The translations under genes were made by a program, and so were the position numbers. The notes under the pieces are model-generated. The model made no database searches. It was not told the DNA's origin and saw only the letters and a list, made by a program, of their open reading frames with translations. Of a stretch of 64,000 nucleotides of DNA, positions 51,701 to 59,850 are shown piece by piece. The DNA comes from Aselliscus stoliczkanus. Lineage: Eukaryota; Chordata; Mammalia; Chiroptera; Hipposideridae. The DNA is taken from contig CM066736.1 of NCBI GenBank assembly GCA_033961575.1, forward strand, positions 79,818,852 through 79,882,851, given 5' to 3'. Within the stretch, counting starts at the first letter, position 1. The number at the start of each line of letters is the position of its first letter.

Positions 51701-52627
51701 CCAGCCAAGACTAGTAACCTAATAGCATGTCCTTAGCTTTAAAAGCTGATGTAAAATGGGTATCTTTGAGTAGTGACTGAATTTTCTGATTCAGATTCAG
51801 AGGAATTTTTTCAGTTCTACTACCTATTTCCCAAAGGGAAGTATTATAAGAAAAATGAAGGTTTTTGTTTTGTTTGTTTTATTTAGGGCTAAGAGATAAT
51901 TAACATTTTCAAAAATGGGAGTTTTTCTTTACCACTTTGATAGTTGGGTCCTGGGAAAGAAAGAAACCGGTATTAACTGAGGGGTTCCTATGTGCCTGAC
52001 ACCCGTGCTTACTAAACAGAGCCGTCTGGTTTAACGCTTACAACAGCCTCATGGGGCAGGCCTTGGCATCCCTGTTTTACAGATGAGGAAGGTCACATGA
52101 CTTTTGAGTAATGAAGCTGGGATTGGAATTCAGGCTTCTAAATTCCAAGTCCTGGCACCATCTGGGTTGATTCATGGGGCACCGTCTTCACTCTTTTCTC
52201 TGGTCCTATTTCTTGACCTTGGTTGCAGCAATATTGTAAAACTCCAGCATGAAGCCCCGTTCTATATGACACATTAGATTCTCAGATCAAATCCCCCAGG
52301 TTATAAGCTTGTAATTTTAGATGTTATATATAAAATAAGTTTCTCCTATCTTATCTGGGTGTAGATATGAAGAACTAACCATCTTATTTTTTCTTCTTTC
52401 CCTCGCTTAGCAATGGTGACCTAGACCCCTGGTCAGGAGGTGGAGTAACCAAGGACATCACAGACACGTTGGTAGCCATCACTATCCCCGATGGGGCCCA
52501 TCATCTAGATCTCCGAGCCAACAATGCCTATGATCCCAAGACGGTGCTATTAGCCCGCTCCTTGGAAGTCAGATACATGAAGCAGTGGATCAGAGATTTC
52601 TATACGAGTCTGAGAAAGAATCACTGA
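25980..52627 (+). CDS. PRCP: PRCP, lysosomal Pro-X carboxypeptidase, exons 2-9 (partial: exon 1 lies upstream)
   Basis: Serine peptidase of family S28. It removes a C-terminal residue that follows proline, for example from angiotensin II, angiotensin III, des-Arg9-bradykinin and alpha-MSH, in lysosomes and at the endothelial surface, where it also activates prekallikrein. Eight exons join in frame to 441 residues with no stop. Family marks are VDHFGFN at the start of exon 2, the nucleophile motif GGSYGGM in exon 4 (Ser codon 32296-32298), DPWSGGG in exon 9 (Asp codon 52424-52426) and GAHHLDL (His codon 52499-52501). These match human Ser179, Asp430 and His455 by position. Sequons NNT, NYS, NIS and NIS look conserved. 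The human protein is 496 residues; adding about 56 from exon 1 gives about 497 here. Signal peptide, propeptide and promoter are outside the window. All seven internal introns are GT-AG. No frameshift or missing catalytic residue is seen. Confidence 0.98.
26945..27040 (+). repeat. L2 3' relic
   Basis: gtctagcatgatgcctggta and ccataaatgtttgttgaact, as at L2 3' ends. Confidence 0.55.
27620..27790 (+). repeat. MIR relic
   Basis: ataatggtcaagagtgaaga, gtgtgactttggacaggtt and gcctcagttttcttgtg. Confidence 0.7.
28495..28745 (+). repeat. MIR, nearly complete
   Basis: gccagacagcctgtgtttga, tagctgtgtgactgtgaca, tgtctataaaatggagacg, tagattgttgtgaaaatta and attgtaagcactcaatta follow the full MIR consensus order. 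Confidence 0.85.
29200..29301 (+). CDS. PRCP: PRCP coding exon 3
   Basis: 102 nt, 34 codons, phase 0 at both ends. Acceptor ccctag, donor gtaagt. It encodes [20 protein letters not shown] and then [15 protein letters not shown] recall the human segment as YYGESLPFGDNSFK, so two acidic residues are neutral here. Confidence 0.97.
30735..31260. repeat. Ancient LTR-like interspersed repeat
   Basis: ttatcttgctatgtagcaat, cttaaaacaacaataaacat, gtctcagctaggtggttct and gttcattagaaccaagtcac are blocks of a common mammalian repeat that I place with the MaLR/ERVL LTRs. Family name uncertain. Confidence 0.45.
31589..31783 (-). mobile_element. tRNA-derived SINE, short monomer type, with (TTTTA)n tail
   Basis: Minus-strand short SINE (body about 31688-31783) preceded by about 95 bases of TTTTA repeats representing an expanded TAAAA tail. 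Exact 14-base target-site duplications tggtagccatttta at 31575-31588 and 31784-31797. Confidence 0.92.
32173..32354 (+). CDS. PRCP: PRCP coding exon 4 (catalytic serine)
   Basis: 182 nt: 60 codons plus two bases of a Gly codon split with exon 5. Acceptor tttag, donor gtaaat (A at +4, weaker than gtaagt). It carries GGSYGGM with the nucleophilic Ser codon at 32296-32298. The next intron is only 256 bp. Confidence 0.97.
32611..32768 (+). CDS. PRCP: PRCP coding exon 5
   Basis: 158 nt, completing the Gly codon from exon 4 and ending with one base of the next Gly codon. It encodes [20 protein letters not shown] and enters the SKS insertion domain characteristic of S28 peptidases. Donor gtaagc. 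It contains GPNCSES, where I recall the human protein has GPHCSES, so a possible extra N-C-S sequon is present. Confidence 0.97.
32850..33330. repeat. Possible old L1-like fragment in intron 5
   Basis: tagaacatacagaaaattgc and gatgacctttcacaaatcga resemble a dispersed repeat I associate with old L1 3' regions. Low certainty. Confidence 0.3.
33497..33669 (+). CDS. PRCP: PRCP coding exon 6
   Basis: 173 nt: two bases of a split Gly codon plus 57 codons. Acceptor tctcag, donor gtaata. It encodes SKS-domain sequence including [18 protein letters not shown] and ends LPAWPIK. The [10 protein letters not shown] segment is one residue longer than my recollection of human SPLTSQDIQ. The intron that follows is about 9.6 kb. 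Confidence 0.97.
33712..33750. repeat. (GT)n microsatellite beside the exon 6 donor
   Basis: Starts about 43 bases after the donor; about 19 units. Confidence 0.95.
33795..33965 (+). repeat. MIR relic
   Basis: tggagttagtcacacctgag, then ctgaacctcagtttcctcat and tgaataatggaggtaaaat. Confidence 0.7.
34180..34395 (+). repeat. MIR relic
   Basis: gaacagactctggattctta, then cagctgtgtgatcttagac, then ggattacactgaggatcaga. Confidence 0.65.
34750..35410. repeat. Old L1 3'-region fragment carrying a recent tandem duplication
   Basis: taatgttctaatcttacatt, gtcaagtctaagaaacctgc and attggtatgttaccattaac resemble L1M 3' regions. It contains two identical 96-base copies starting at 34951 and 35048. Confidence 0.45.
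34951..35143. repeat. Perfect 96-base tandem duplication (period 97)
   Basis: Both copies start attgccacattgcatttagt and end gaccttgacagtt. I see no mismatch between them. Confidence 0.95.
35641..35758 (-). mobile_element. Short L1 3' end, minus strand
   Basis: Poly(T), then attaaatttattggggttac, aaaattacataggtttcaaa and tgtacaattctataatgc. Same 3' end type as 59887-60214. Confidence 0.7.
36365..36816 (-). mobile_element. tRNA-derived SINE, long chimeric type, full length
   Basis: Poly(T), aaagattttattggggaatt with a doubled ggggaattgg block, a G/C-rich middle, then the head ending in ggccggcccc. Target-site duplications are agcggtgtaattt (about 36355) and agcagtgtaattt (about 36819). Confidence 0.9.
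37106..37315. repeat. hAT-like relic
   Basis: gattggcaaactttataaag at one end and gctgcagtttgctaac at the other are inverted. The body (agtaaatattttaggctttg, tgtgttccaacaatacttta) is a common dispersed repeat I place with hAT-Charlie elements. Confidence 0.55.
39415..39665 (+). repeat. MIR, nearly complete
   Basis: agtgtagtggttacaaatgg, ctttgggcaagtttcttaac, tagtttcctcatatgcaac, ggtcattatgaggatttaat and tagtaagcactaaattgatg. Confidence 0.85.
40830..40925 (+). repeat. CR1/L3-like relic
   Basis: gtggtgctgagcactggacc and cagtactcgaagggtgatct resemble the L3/CR1 3' block. Weak call. Confidence 0.4.
41870..42050 (+). repeat. MIR relic
   Basis: agacctggggctgaatctag, ctaagaatcagtttcttcat and gataggattgtttgaggatt. 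Confidence 0.6.
42065..42485. repeat. Old L1 3'-region fragments
   Basis: Two pieces: 42070-42290 (ttattgtgaaaaatttcaaa, cacctaaatgctatagctaa) and 42325-42485 (aggttcaatttacagacaat, aaaatttacaaattttaagt). Both resemble old L1-related repeats. Confidence 0.4.
43272..43436 (+). CDS. PRCP: PRCP coding exon 7
   Basis: 165 nt, 55 codons, phase 0 at both ends. Acceptor atgacag, donor gtaagt. It encodes [10 protein letters not shown] through [20 protein letters not shown], with sequons NYS and NIS and two cysteines. Confidence 0.97.
43579..43608. repeat. (ATTC)n microsatellite in intron 7
   Basis: About seven ATTC units in the 737-bp intron 7, followed by a relic with a tgtgtcaggcacccttg block. 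Confidence 0.9.
44015..44150 (+). repeat. MIR relic abutting PRCP exon 8
   Basis: agcatagaggtaaagagcag, ctctgaagccagactccctg, gtatgaccttggacaattgc and agtgcctcattttttcac. It ends about 25 bases before the exon 8 acceptor. Confidence 0.8.
44174..44361 (+). CDS. PRCP: PRCP coding exon 8
   Basis: 188 nt: 62 codons plus two bases of a split Ser codon. Acceptor ttccag, donor gtaagt. It encodes [20 protein letters not shown] and [19 protein letters not shown], with the NIS sequon equivalent to human Asn415. A MIR relic ends only about 25 bp before the exon. Confidence 0.97.
45435..45595 (+). repeat. MIR relic
   Basis: gatcctcagtaatctcttct, taaaatgagaatgataatac and a ttgttgaatgaataaatgg end. Confidence 0.6.
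45640..45925 (+). repeat. L2 LINE 3' relic
   Basis: ccaagaaaccttccctgact, ccccagccccttagctccc, catgacagggactggctta and gtgcctttagcacctgccac follow the L2 3' end. Confidence 0.75.
46370..46635 (+). repeat. MIR relic, then a terminal L2-like block
   Basis: cttgggctttgaagtcaggg, agctgcatggcctcaggcag, then tgcctggcccctagtaggcc and catttgttgaatgaagac. Confidence 0.55.
47590..47800 (-). repeat. MIR relic
   Basis: Reverse complement of MIR: acatgtattatttaacttgg, tatctctgtgagggaaggg, ggtcagagaggccaggtgac. Confidence 0.65.
48020..48720 (+). repeat. Ancient mammalian dispersed repeat, family not assigned
   Basis: The order acagacaaaagtccctgccc, gataagtgataaggagaaaa, aaacaggaacaaaggcctta, gggcccagatcgtgtagatc, ggagtgacataatcgg is that of a widespread old repeat. 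The same family is at 59140-59850 and 60893-61050. I cannot name it reliably. Confidence 0.5.
49265..49470 (-). repeat. MIR relic
   Basis: Reverse-oriented MIR blocks: attttatcctgaggaagcta, tgggactagaacccacatat. Confidence 0.6.
49530..49740 (+). repeat. MIR relic
   Basis: aagacccgagttggtatctc, gaatgatttggacaagcct, tacctcacaggattgttata. Confidence 0.65.
49765..50570 (+). mobile_element. Old L1, ORF2 3' part, first segment
   Basis: Reads as L1 ORF2 with stops: gaaagacatctcatatactt, aggttcaatgcaatcccaat, tcaaaaccccagctggcttt, gaccaggatggctaaaatca-type end. It resumes at 50908 after an insertion. Confidence 0.85.
50571..50907 (+). mobile_element. Younger L1 3' UTR inserted into old L1 ORF2
   Basis: ggaatatagtcaataatttc, gtggtacacctgaaactaat twice in variant form, and an AT-rich simple repeat at 50808-50870. 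It interrupts the old L1 between gctaaaatca and aaaaagaaagatgggtaaat. Confidence 0.75.
50908..51612 (+). mobile_element. Old L1, ORF2 end and 3' UTR, second segment
   Basis: ggtacagccactgtgggaag, tatgtacccaagagaaatga, atattcataatagccaaaaa, caatagaatattatttggca, then 3' UTR ttaaatgggtgaattttgtg and tgaattatatctcaacaaag. Broken by stops. Confidence 0.85.
51970..52165 (-). repeat. MIR relic
   Basis: Reverse-oriented: tttaacgcttacaacagcct, ggcatccctgttttacagat, gaggaaggtcacatgac. Confidence 0.7.
52411..52627 (+). CDS. PRCP: PRCP coding exon 9 (catalytic Asp and His, stop)
   Basis: 217 nt, completing the split Ser codon, then 71 codons and TGA at 52625-52627. It contains [20 protein letters not shown], with catalytic Asp at 52424-52426, and GAHHLDLR, with catalytic His at 52499-52501. 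The C-terminus reads [11 protein letters not shown], where I recall human RDFYDSAGKQH. Confidence 0.97.
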
Positions 52628-53160
52628 GCAACTTTTGATCCTTTTCAGTTTCTTCATTTGTGTTCAGTCCACCCCCATTCCCATTCACTTTGGTTTTCTA
52701 CATGTAATTGCTTTCCCTTGTGTATCATTAGATTTGGTGGGGCAAAGGTTGAGACAGAAGAGAGGGTAGAGTGAATGTGACTGCAGCCATCCCACACCCC
52801 AGGTCCTTGCCATCTTCGTGCCACTCGCAGGAAGAACCTCCATGACAGCTTTCCCACACTATCAGTGGCCCTCATAACTGGAGCTGAGTTCCTGACTGCC
52901 TTTCACAAGAGGGGGAGTCCATTCCTTTGTTTCTCTGCAAGCAGGGATTTCTCTTGGTTTTGAGATTGAAGTCTCTTTGGCCCATTTGTCATTCCCCACC
53001 CCTACCCTCCCCAAAGGAAAAGCAGGAGACAGATAAAAATGATGCAATTGCAGCTGGTAGAAAGGATGTCTGATGCCAATCCAGGAAATAGGAGCCATTT
53101 CTTTTGTACTTGATTTAATGTCTGAACTGTGCTGTAAATAAAGAATAAGGCTGGACCTTA
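52628..53160 (+). other. PRCP: PRCP 3' UTR
   Basis: Continues exon 9 after the stop. It is repeat-free, unlike the DNA on either side, and holds a canonical polyadenylation hexamer near its end. The cleavage point is estimated at about 20 bases past the hexamer. Confidence 0.85.
53137..53142 (+). promoter_or_regulatory. PRCP: PRCP polyadenylation signal AATAAA
   Basis: Canonical hexamer about 510 nt after the stop, followed by a GT-rich stretch (tgtgtgttgcgtctg from about 53165), as expected for the downstream element. Confidence 0.85.
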
Positions 53161-54546
53161 TACCTGTGTGTTGCGTCTGAGGTTCACTTCAGCTGCTGGG
53201 AATGCTATGTGCACTGGGGTTGGGTTGGCTTTTTGGAAAGTCCTTTAATTTTCTCTCTTCCACTTGGTAGCTTCTCTTAGTTCTGGGATATTTGCCACTG
53301 TGCTACTGCCAGTAAGAAATCTGGCCTTTTTCAGCTCCATTTCTCTTTGTTTCTAAGGTCAGTTTTGTAGTAATTTGGGTACATTTTGCCAGTTTAGGAA
53401 AATGACTCTCTTTTGCTTTTTCTTTTATATCAGAGCAAGCTTTTATGTGCTGTGGTCACTGACGATACTTTAGTAAGAAGCCTTTAAAAATTGTTGAATC
53501 AACTATTCAGAAGGTAGAATGTAGTTCAGCATTTTTTTTTTTTTTAATTTTGTTTTCTGGTGGTGGTTGCTGCTGTCATTAAAAGCCAGAAGTGTCAGGA
53601 CACTGAGGCAGGTGCATGAGAACTTTTCTGTGTGGCTTCCAAAAGACAAGCTGACTAATTCATGCGGGCAGCATATTTGACATTAATAAATGGCCGAGCC
53701 AGTCCTATTTCCAAAGGGTTGGCTTTCAAGCAGTTCTTACACTGAAACCTTTCTTCAGAAGAGCTTTTCTAGGATAACAAATAGGGTTGGATCAAAACCT
53801 TTCAGGGGCACAGAGAGAGGCTAACAGTTTCTACTCTTTTGGAAGATTTCTTCCCCCTTGTTCCTTTTTTTTTTCTCTCAAAAAATTTTTTTTTTCTTCA
53901 TCCTGTCTTGGGAACGTTTTCTGCTTTTTAAAAACTGTACCTTGATCTCGATCATTCTAAAGCACTTATTTTGTTTTTTTAAAGCACAGATATAAAGTTA
54001 ATTCTTGGGTGAGAGACTGAAATATTTCCTTTATTTTCCCTGGCATCTGGGAGATACAGAAAAATCTTTGTCTGGTTTCAGAAGCCTTCAGTTCTCATTG
54101 TAATGAGTTGTCCATCAAAGCATTTGGTCACTATTTTCATTTCAGCATCAGAGAAAAGTCTGCTAGGGTGAGAATTTAAGGGTCAAAACAGTACTTATTC
54201 TTTGTCAACTAAGAGGTTATATAATGCAGGGTATATGGGTTTAATAGGGGATATTCTTATTATTTATTTTAGGATATTATTGATTTTAGAATATTTTCCT
54301 TGAAACCTTTTTACTTGTTTAAAATCTTTAAAGTACTTTACCACTTCATTTGATGTTAGTTCTTTGGATGAGTTGCATTTTTGTAAAGAGAAAAATTGCC
54401 CAAAAAATGACTATTTTTTTGCAAGTATAATTTGGTCCTATGTACATGTTTTTTAATGTACATTTCATGACAGCAACCTTAACTAAAATTAGCCTAATTA
54501 CAATATGCTGACATTTAATGTTTTTTGGATGCAAATAATACTTTTT

Positions 54547-54650
54547 TTTTTTTTTGAGGGCAGTGTCACTGGCCCTCACATGTGGGACCGAACCGAGGCC
54601 ACTGGCTTCCCAAGCCCGCGCTTAACCACTGCGCCACTCGGCCGGCCCTC
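54547..54650 (-). mobile_element. tRNA-derived SINE, short monomer type
   Basis: Poly(T), then gagggcagtgtcactggccc through to gcgccactcggccggccc. Exact 10-base target-site duplications aatacttttt at 54537-54546 and 54651-54660. It sits in the sequence between copy B of the HAL1-like element and its left target-site duplication. Confidence 0.92.
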
Positions 54651-54710
54651 AATACTTTTTAATATATGTTCCATTCAACACCATTACATATTGGTGTTGA
54701 ATTTTTTTTT

Positions 54711-57554
54711 ATTAGTTTCAGGTGTACAAAGCAATGTAATAGACATTTAAACCCCACATAAAGCGATAATCCACCCCTCAAGCTACTACCCCTCTGACAT
54801 CTATAACTGTTACAATACCATTGATTGATTATCTTCCCTATGTTGTACTCCACATCTCGTGACTATGTATACTTATATGTTTAGTTATAGTTGACATTCA
54901 GTATTATTTTATTTCAGCTTCAGGCGTAAAGTGCATTGGTCAGACATCTACGCAGCCTGTGACGTGACCCCGCTGATAAATCCAGTGCCCACCCGGCCCC
55001 CTACATGATCTTTACAACATTGTCGACCACATTCCCAACACTGTATTAGCTACCAATTTGTACTTCCCAATGCCTCCACCCCCTTCACCTCACCCCCATC
55101 CCCACTCCCATCTATCACCCTGATAGATCCAGTACCTATCTGGCACCATACCTAGTTATTACAATATTATTGAGTATATTCCTTATGATGTACCCTACAT
55201 CCCTATGACTACTGTGTAACAACCAGTTTATACTCTTTGGTTCCTTCCCCTTCCACCCATCCTTAACCCTCTCTCATCTTAAAGAAGTCCCTTAAGGTTC
55301 CTTGTAGTACTGGTTTGGTGGTGATGAACACCTTCAGCTTTTTCTTCTCTGGAAAGCTCTTTATCTGTCCTCTGATTTTAAATGATAGTTTTGCTTGGTA
55401 GAGTAATCTTGGTTTTATGTCATTGCTTTTCATCCCGTGAAATAAATCCTGCCACTCCCTTTGCCTGCAAAGTTTCTGTTGAGAAATCAGCTGCCATCGT
55501 ATGGGGGCTCCCTTTTAGGTAACTAACTGCTTTTCTCTTGCTGCTTTTAAGGTTCTTGCTTTGTATTTAACCTTTGGCACTTTAATTATGATGTGTCTTG
55601 GTGTTGGCCTCTTTGGGCTTATCTTGTTTGGGACTCTCTGTGCTTCCTGGGCTTGAATGTCCATTCCCTTCACCAGGTTAGGGAAGTTTTCTGTGATTAT
55701 TTCTTCAAATAGGTTTTAAATTCCTTGCTCTGTCTTCTCCTTCTGGTACCCCTCTAATGTGAATGTTGGTATGCTTGATATTGTCCCGGAGGCCCCTTAA
55801 ACTTTCCTCAATTTTTTGGATTCTTTTCTTCTTGCTGTTCTAGTTGGGTGTTTTCTGCTACCTTATCTTCTGCATCGCTGGTTGGATCCTCTGCTTCATC
55901 TAATCTACTGTTGGTTCCCCGTAATACATTCTTCATTTCCATTATTGTATCCTTTATTTCTGACTCGTTCTTTTTTATGGTTTTTATCTCCATTTTTATG
56001 CTTTCTATTTCTCTGTTGAAGTTCTCCCTGAGATTATTGAGCATTCTTATAACCAGTGTTTGGAACTCTGTGTCTGATAGACTGCTTATCTCCATTTTGC
56101 TTAGTCCTTTTTCTGGAGCTTTGTTCTGTTCTTTTATTTGTGACATGTTTCTTTGTCTCCATTTTGGCTGCTCTCCTGTGTTTGTTTCTATGTATTAGGT
56201 AGGGCTGCTATGTCTTCTAGTCTTATTAGAGTGGTCTTCTGTAGTAGGTGTGCTGTGGGGTTCAGTGGAGCAGGCTTTTGGGTCACCTGGGCCACACATT
56301 CCAGGTGTGCCCTTTGTGTGGGTTGTGTGTGCCCTCCTTTTGTAGTTGAGCCTTGGTTGATAATTGTACATCAATGAGAAGGACTGGCCTTGACTACAGT
56401 GGAAGAGTTGTATAGGGGCTGACCTTCCGGAGCAGGATCTGCCTCATCAGGACTCTGGTGCCTGCCCAATCCACCCCTTGGGTGTGTTGTACTTGGAGGT
56501 GACTGGGTGATGCTCCAGCTCGTTTTGAAGGTGGCCACTGGGTCACCAGCTCCAGAACCACCTTGGAGGGGATCTGCTGAAGGTCAAGTTAAGCCACAGC
56601 TTGTGCCCCACCCAGGGCCACCCAACAGGAGCTAGAAATAAATCCACAGATGGCTGCCACCCATGCTATGCTTGGAAGTGCCTTGACAGGCCAAGCTGCA
56701 AACGAAGGCTAGCTGCTGCTATGCCAACTTAGGGCTGCTCAGCCAGAGGTATAGGACACGCTCAAGCCCAATGCTGCTTGTCTGGGTTTTATGATCCTTT
56801 GAGAGTCTAGAAAAGTCTGCAGCTTGAGCCAAAGCAGGTGGTTTGAATGAAAAAGCCACTGAAAGCAGACTGGGTGTCCCTGAAATTTGGGTGGGGCCTG
56901 GTCTCATTGCCAGGGCATGGCGAACATACTTGCAGAGACTCTGATATGGCAGCTGCCTGTGTCCACACAGAAGGAAAGGGGAAGGCTCAACAAAGAAACT
57001 ATGGCCTCTGCCAGCTCTCCTTTCCCGGAGAAAGCCGCCTCTCCAGCCCCCGTTCCAAACCAGATAACTCAATTCCCCACCATTTTTCATGCCACCTTTT
57101 CAGCTGCTGCCCCAGTCCTGGAGCTAAGAGTGAGCGAGTGATTCCATTGGTGGGTAAGTCCATGCACAGTCCCTTAAAGAGGAGCACCTGGGAGTACAGC
57201 CATAGTCTCAATCACAATCTCCACTGGTTTTCTCAACCAAAACTCATGAGGACCTCTCTCCCCGGCACGGGAACCCTGGGCTGGGCTCCCTCATATTTTT
57301 TAAGGGGTGAGGGGCACCCCCACAGCCGAAACAGCCCTCGCAATCTTTAATGGTCACATGTGGGTGTGGGACTAGCCTGTGCTGTGTCTCTGCCTTTCCA
57401 GTCTAGAGTTGGCTGCTTCTGCACATCCTTAGTTTCAGTTCAGCTTGATTTCAGGTGATTCTCAATAATGGTTTTCTGTAGTTTAGTTGTAATGTTAATG
57501 TCGTTGTGAGAGGAGGTGAACACAGCTTTCACCTGCTGCACCATCTTGTTTGTC
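54711..57554 (-). mobile_element. HAL1-like half-L1 retrotransposon, copy B
   Basis: Minus strand: 5' end at 57554, 5' UTR to about 56150, ORF1 from 56146, and 3' UTR from about 55280 to 54711 followed by nine A. The ORF1-3'UTR junction (+ strand ccctctcatcttaaagaag) matches copy A, with no ORF2. The 13-base target-site duplication tatgctgacattt is at 54504-54516 and 57555-57567. About 70 non-repeat bases between the tail and the left duplication suggest a 3' transduction. Confidence 0.85.
55262..56146 (-). pseudogene. L1-type ORF1 of HAL1-like copy B, frameshifted
   Basis: Starts MSQIKEQNKAPEKGLSKMEI, close to copy A. It stays open for 112 codons through the coiled coil, then loses frame near 55810, where base losses occur in a T-rich stretch. 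The downstream part still matches copy A at the DNA level. Not expected to give a full ORF1p. Confidence 0.8.
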
Positions 57555-57814
57555 TATGCTGACATTTCATTGTAAATTGCAAAAGAATTGGAACATGAAA
57601 TAAACCTTATCATTTAAAGCATCCCTCTTAATTAATAGATGATGTTTTGAAAGACTAGGAAAGAGACAGAATTTTCTGTTTTTGTTAATTTACCTGGAGT
57701 CAAAGGATAGAACTAAAGAAAATTAGAGATCTTTCTTAAGAGTTCTATAGAGTTGAGATTATCCAGAGGAGTCAATATCTAGCCTAGCATATTAGATAGT
57801 GAAGGCACCTCCGA

Positions 57815-57940
57815 TATCTAGCCCAACTTCATCATTTGTAGGTGATAGCATCGCCCCACAGAGAGAAAGCACTTGCATAAGGCCTCACAGTTCATTTTTG
57901 GAAGAACCAGGCCTTGAATCCAGGCTTATTTATAGTGGTT
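57815..57940 (-). repeat. MIR relic
   Basis: agcccaacttcatcatttgt, agagaaagcacttgcataag, gcctcacagttcatttttg, aggccttgaatccaggctt. Confidence 0.5.
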
Positions 57941-58212
57941 TTCATTTTATTGGTATAGCTTAATCTTCGGATTTAAGAAACAAAACCTCACCCAAACCAG
58001 TTTAAGCAAAAGAGGGAATATAGTGAAACTACAGGAATAGCCCTAAGACTTGGGTAACTGAGAACAAGAGGGAATGGAACTAAAGTCTGGGAAGCCATTA
58101 AAAATCAAGACTGCTATTTCTCTTTTTCACAAATTGAACAGAGATCACCAATTGTGAGTCTGCAGGTAAGATTTGTTCCTCAGATGTTTATAGTTTGGCC
58201 AGTAGTCTAGAG

Positions 58213-58526
58213 CAGGGGTCAGCAAACTTTTGAGATGGAAGAGCCGCCAGGGGTCAGCAAACTGCAGTTCCCAAGCCACATGCAGCTCTTTGGGTACCTA
58301 CATGTGGCTCCGAAAGTAAGATTGAAAATGAAAACAAAACTCAGTTTCGTATATAAAATTTTTAAAGGATATTATTCACATAATGGTGATTATGTAAAAA
58401 TGTATTTATGGGTCTTGAATAATTTTTAAATTGTTGTGAGGGACAGGATTGGCTTGGCAAACTTTTGAGACAGAACGTACCCAAAGAGCCGCATGTGGCT
58501 CACGAGCCGCAGTTTGCCGAGCCCTG
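58213..58526 (+). mobile_element. Non-autonomous hAT transposon with duplicated left terminus
   Basis: 314 bp between 8-base target-site duplications gtctagag (58205-58212) and gcctagag (58527-58534), one mismatch. The left end caggggtcagcaaact pairs with the inverted right end cagggctcggcaaact. The 16-base left terminus recurs at 58248-58263, and the inner copy pairs better with the right arm (agccacatg, ctctttggg). No transposase frame. Confidence 0.8.
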
Positions 58527-59139
58527 GCCTAGAGTGTGCATGTGCGTAAGATTACGTGAAGGGCGGGTTCAACATTGTTTGCTCAGCCCCATCCTGGATC
58601 CTGGGCAGCTGCATTTTTAACAAGTTCCCAGGTGATGCTTAGAGAACCATTAGTAGAAAGACTTCTGAATTTCAGTGTCTGCACACAGGTAGGTCCCCTC
58701 AGTTCACCTCACTCCTGTTGTCCTGCCTGATCCCATTTGAGTATGGGAGCCCCGCCTAACATTTCTCTTCCCATGACTGCTTCCTTCTCTCTGCAGACGA
58801 GCTTCCTGTTCTTTGCTAGCACAGGGCCCATGATGACCTCCAGAGTGGTGTCCTTAGACCCCCGAGGCTGCATTACCTCACAAACCCACCACTCTCAGGT
58901 GGTTAGGGATGGACAAGGTCATGAAAACATGGCTTCAGAGATACACTATTTGGGATGGAGACAGGGCAGTTCAGGCAACTCAGTATATAACTCACAATGT
59001 TTCTTAGAACATAGGTGTCCAACAAAATGCCAATGACTTATGTAGTAGAAAGATCCATAGTTAAGCAAGCTTGGAAAATAATGGTTTAAACAAAATTAAA
59101 TACTTTTTTAAAAAACCTATAAATATACACTGTAACTCT

Positions 59140-59850
59140 ACAAAATGATAATTGAGAATTTAACTTTTCCTTCTCTTACTTATAGAGCTACAAGGCATAA
59201 AGCGTTCAGGCATCCAGAGAATACAATGGTGAAAAAGAAAATAGTATCTGTTCTAATAAGGTTTACATTCTTATGGGAGAAAGATAAGACATGTCAAATT
59301 ATCCAGTAAGTTGGTACAAATATAAGCACTTTGAAGAGTGGGGGCTCTAGCGGGACATCTGAGATAGTCAATTGGAATAAGAATGCTTTTTTGATCAAAT
59401 ATATGATGATGGAAGAGAACTGACTCTGATGGTGAACACACACTGATATATAGATTATTTGTGACAGAATTGTACACCTGAAATCTATATAACTTTGCTA
59501 ACAATTGTCACTCTAATAAACTTTAAAAAAAAAAAGAATGCTTTTTTGAGATGTGATATTTCAACTGTCACTTAAATGATACATGGAAGTTATACTAGGA
59601 AGAGGAATGGAGAAAATGGCATGTGCAAAAGCTCTGAGTAGCCTATTCAAGGAACTAAAAGAAGTCCATCATAATTGGGCAGCAATGACCAGAGAGGAAG
59701 TGACATAAGATGAATTTGGAGACATGGGCAGGAAGAAAGCTTATTCTAGGAGACCGTGACAAGGAATCATTATAAAGAATGAGAATACATCGATGGTCCT
59801 TAATCAGGGGAGTGACATGAACAGAGTTTCACTTAAAAAGATCCCTCTAG
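59140..59850 (+). repeat. Ancient dispersed repeat (same family as 48020-48720), first part
   Basis: Shares gttctaataaggtttacatt, gcatgtgcaaaagctctgag and aatcaggggagtgacatgaa. It is interrupted by a short L1 at 59395-59533 and by the L1 nest at 59850-60890, and resumes at about 60893 with aaaagattactctggctata. Confidence 0.5.
59395..59533 (+). mobile_element. Short 5'-truncated L1 3' end
   Basis: gaattgtacacctgaaatct and cactctaataaactttaaaa, ending in poly(A). Exact 16-base target-site duplications aagaatgcttttttga at 59379-59394 and 59534-59549. Confidence 0.9.

Larger units (their letters stand above)
44362..52410 (+). other. PRCP: PRCP intron 8
   Basis: 8.0 kb, GT-AG. Apart from the repeats listed, I recognise nothing in 44400-45430, 45930-46360, 46640-47580, 48730-49260 and 51620-51960, except an ATC-rich run at 45257-45283. 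Confidence 0.9.

Noticed and set aside
56847..57350. 167-codon plus-strand open frame
   Set aside because: It is antisense to the 5' UTR of the HAL1-like copy B and matches no host protein.
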